Of a stretch of 9,454 nucleotides of DNA, positions 7,730 to 9,454 are shown one piece after another (positions within the stretch are counted from its first letter, which is position 1; each line of letters opens with the position of its first letter). This stretch comes from Verrucomicrobiales bacterium (lineage in GTDB: Bacteria > Verrucomicrobiota > Verrucomicrobiia > Limisphaerales > UBA11320): NCBI GenBank assembly GCA_003452185.1, contig DMJJ01000331.1:1-9454 (forward strand), written 5' to 3'. The notes below the pieces were generated by a model. That model saw only the letters and a list, made by a program, of their open reading frames with translations. It searched no databases and had not been told where the DNA came from. A program made the translations under genes and the position numbers.

Positions 7730-8383
7730 TCAATCCGCGCCCGACCCGGCCTCACCCCCGGCGGAAGGGAGGGCTCGCCGTGCCTGGGAAGCCTGGCGGT
7801 CGGGGTCCTGCTCCATGCCGTCGAACCGGACAAAATCGAAGCTCCCCGCCTCGGAGATCAGACGGGCCGGGTTGCCGGCCACCACGCCCCGGGGGGGAAC
7901 GGGCTTTGTCACCACGGCCCCGGCGCCGATGGCGGCATCCTCCCCCACGTCGATCCGCCCGAAGAGGATGGCCCCCGCGCCAACATACACGCGATTGCCG
8001 AGGACAGGCGCCCCGCGCCGGTCCCCGCGGCCCCCGACTCCAAGGGTCACCCCCTGGGAGAGGTTGCAATGACGCCCAAGCCGGGCCTCGGGGCTGATGA
8101 TGATCGGGCCGAAGTGCCCGATGTAGAGCCCCTCACCGACCTCCACCTCGGGGGGCAGGCTGATCCCCGTGAGAATCTCCATCGCCTTGTGCGCGAGAAG
8201 CCCCAGGATCCGGGCCGCCTGGCGGACTCCGGGCAGCCTCAGCCTCCGGTGCACGTGGTGGTTGATCCGGTAGACCGTGGAGGCCCAGAACCCCTGTGTC
8301 AGCAGGATCACCCCCAATGCGCTACCAGCCCCGGCGGCACGGTAGCGGCGGTAATCGCTTCGAATCAGGCCGGTCAGAGACAT
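7730..8383 (-). CDS. CysE-like hexapeptide-repeat O-acetyltransferase
   Basis: Predicted acetyl-CoA-dependent O-acetyltransferase, 217 residues, ATG start. After about 70 mostly helical residues comes a left-handed beta-helix of imperfect hexapeptide repeats (about 79-170). It includes LYIGHFGPIIIS (86-97), NLSQGVTLGVG (107-117), VLGNRVYVGAGA (127-138), IDVGEDAAIGAGAVV (144-158) and the usual ending VVAGNPARLI (167-176). The extended GVTLG loop and H90 match serine acetyltransferase (CysE). However, the helical N-terminal domain is much shorter than in CysE, and aspartates expected near the active site are S75 and G89. Automatic annotation would probably say serine acetyltransferase. In this operon a sugar hydroxyl, in a polysaccharide subunit, is the more likely acceptor (inference). 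A charged, disordered-looking tail (about 180-217) follows the helix. It sits 6 bases after the upstream glycosyltransferase and 4 bases before the next one, so it is certainly part of the operon. No good ribosome binding site is seen. Confidence 0.88.
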   Translation of the reverse strand: MSLTGLIRSDYRRYRAAGAGSALGVILLTQGFWASTVYRINHHVHRRLRLPGVRQAARILGLLAHKAMEILTGISLPPEVEVGEGLYIGHFGPIIISPEARLGRHCNLSQGVTLGVGGRGDRRGAPVLGNRVYVGAGAILFGRIDVGEDAAIGAGAVVTKPVPPRGVVAGNPARLISEAGSFDFVRFDGMEQDPDRQASQARRALPSAGGEAGSGAD

Positions 8384-8389
8384 CGCAGA

Positions 8390-9454
8390 TCAGAGGGCCG
8401 CCTTGAGCTCCTCGGGAGCCTGACCATCACCCCGGTGCGACGGGATGAAGCCAGCCAGCTCGCGGGCAAGCCTGCCATAGGTGGCTGCAAAGCCGTAGTG
8501 TTCCTCGACGGCAGCACGCGCGGCAAGGCTCTGAGCCGCGGCCAGCGCCGGGTCCTCCAGAAGCTTCAGGGTGGTGAGAGTCATCCGCCGGTCGTCCGGC
8601 TCGAAAAAGATCCCGCGCCCGTGCTCGAAGTCCATCCCGTACCCGGCGTCCGGCGAGGCCACCATCGGAACCCCGACCGCCATGATTTCCACAAGCCGGC
8701 TGCGGAACCCGTACGTCCCCTCCCATGGGCAGAGGCAGACGGTGAAACTCTTCAGGACCTCCTGGGCGCGCTCCACAAACCCGGTCACCTTGACCCGGGG
8801 ATCCCGCGCCAGCGCCTGGACCTCCGGGGGAGGCTTGCTCCCCACGATCCAATACTCGGCCTTGGGGAACTTTTTCCAAACCGCGGGCATGATCTTTTCA
8901 TGGACCCGGAGCGCCTCCCGCGCGTTGTGGGCGCTTCCCAGGCCGCCGTAGTAGCCGACCCGCAGCGGGGTGGCCGGGGCCCAGCAGCGGGACCAGGCCT
9001 CAAGGTCAATGCCCATGCACGCCTTGAGCAGCGGGGTGGCGGCCGGGATCCGGGATCGGATGTACCGGGCCTCCCCCGTGGTGATTGCGATCAGCGCGTT
9101 GAACCGACGCCACGCTGCCTCCTCCGCCTGGCGATACCGGCGGACGGCCCACCGGCGACCCCAGGCGGGAAGCCATCCCACGGTCTTGAGCTGCCGGTCA
9201 AAGGCCTGCCACAGGACGTTGTGGGTGTCGACCACGCACGGGATCCCGCGGTTGCGGAGCGCGGTCGCGGCCGCCGAGGCGTGGAAATACTCGAACAGGG
9301 CAAGGTCGAACGACCTTCCCTCCACCAGGGAAAGGACGCGCCCGGGACTGAACTCCACCGAGCCGAGGGCGTAGTTGGAGGTCTTGAGCCCCGTTCGGAG
9401 GACAAACAGCCCCGCCCCCACCCGGTGGGCGAGGCGGCCCCAGGCACCGCGGCC
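8390..9454 (-). CDS. GT4-type glycosyltransferase, 5' end cut by window edge
   Basis: Likely transfers a sugar from a nucleotide donor to a growing lipid-linked glycan at the cytoplasmic face of the membrane. 354 residues are visible (numbered here from the window edge), ending at TGA. The frame is open to the edge. A GTG at 9421 could be read as a start, but the 11 upstream codons continue smoothly and the N-terminal glycine-loop strand of a GT-B fold is absent, so the real start probably lies outside. Visible signs are DTHNVLW (76-82) in the N-terminal domain, and GYYGGLGSAHN (167-177) opening the C-terminal Rossmann domain. YWIVGSKPPPEV (201-212), VTGFVE (223-228) and a donor-site segment CPWEGTYGFRSRLVEIMAVGVP (242-263, with E256) follow. 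This layout recalls the GT4 proteins found in exosortase-linked polysaccharide clusters, but no exosortase is visible. The next gene follows after 6 bases. The family is secure; the donor and acceptor sugars are unknown. Confidence 0.88.
   Translation of the reverse strand, partial: GRGAWGRLAHRVGAGLFVLRTGLKTSNYALGSVEFSPGRVLSLVEGRSFDLALFEYFHASAAATALRNRGIPCVVDTHNVLWQAFDRQLKTVGWLPAWGRRWAVRRYRQAEEAAWRRFNALIAITTGEARYIRSRIPAATPLLKACMGIDLEAWSRCWAPATPLRVGYYGGLGSAHNAREALRVHEKIMPAVWKKFPKAEYWIVGSKPPPEVQALARDPRVKVTGFVERAQEVLKSFTVCLCPWEGTYGFRSRLVEIMAVGVPMVASPDAGYGMDFEHGRGIFFEPDDRRMTLTTLKLLEDPALAAAQSLAARAAVEEHYGFAATYGRLARELAGFIPSHRGDGQAPEELKAAL

Noticed and set aside
6514..7833. Longer version of the first complete GT4 gene starting at 7833
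   Set aside because: The extra 36 residues are the acetyltransferase end read in another frame; the fold begins at the ATG at 7725.
8390..9421. Complete glycosyltransferase gene beginning with GTG at 9421
   Set aside because: The frame is open to the window edge and the expected N-terminal strand and glycine loop are missing, so the gene is more likely truncated by the window.

Overview
The window is the interior of one polysaccharide (capsule, exopolysaccharide or O-antigen) biosynthesis operon. All nine recognisable coding regions lie on the minus strand, so transcription runs from high to low coordinates. The DNA is very GC-rich, and third codon positions are strongly G/C. The long open frames on the plus strand are compositional shadows of the real genes. 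The proteins suggest a Gram-negative-type, free-living bacterium. Only some genes have a clear Shine-Dalgarno sequence, which would fit several high-GC phyla (for example Verrucomicrobiota or related groups), but the window has no marker gene that fixes the taxon.

Layout in transcription order: (1) a glycosyltransferase of the GT4 (GT-B) type, cut by the right edge (8390-9454); (2) a CysE-like left-handed beta-helix O-acetyltransferase (7730-8383); (3) a GT4 glycosyltransferase (6514-7725); (4) a second full-length GT4 glycosyltransferase (5369-6517); (5) a multi-membrane-span O-antigen polymerase/ligase-type protein (3933-5372); (6) a glutamine-dependent asparagine-synthetase-like amidotransferase (2036-3916); (7) another GT4 glycosyltransferase (940-2001); (8) a GNAT N-acyltransferase-like protein (296-943); (9) the N-terminal part of a family-2 glycosyltransferase resembling ExoA (1-287), cut by the left edge.

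The genes are packed without room for internal terminators. Three junctions are 4-base ATGA overlaps (6514-6517, 5369-5372, 940-943), and the other gaps are 4 to 34 bases. No stretch of 300 bases lacks a gene. I saw no RNA gene, insertion sequence, CRISPR array or sizeable repeat.

How they would work together (inference): the four GT4 enzymes and the GT2 enzyme assemble a lipid-linked oligosaccharide on the cytoplasmic face of the membrane. The acetyltransferase, the GNAT protein and the amidotransferase decorate sugars or make modified sugar precursors. The polymerase/ligase-like membrane protein joins units or transfers the chain on the outer face. The initiating sugar-phosphate transferase, the flippase and the export proteins are not in the window and would be expected on either side. 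I did not find evidence of a wholly new system. The most notable details are substitutions at expected catalytic positions in the acetyltransferase and the amidotransferase, both of which hint at sugar-modifying rather than housekeeping roles.
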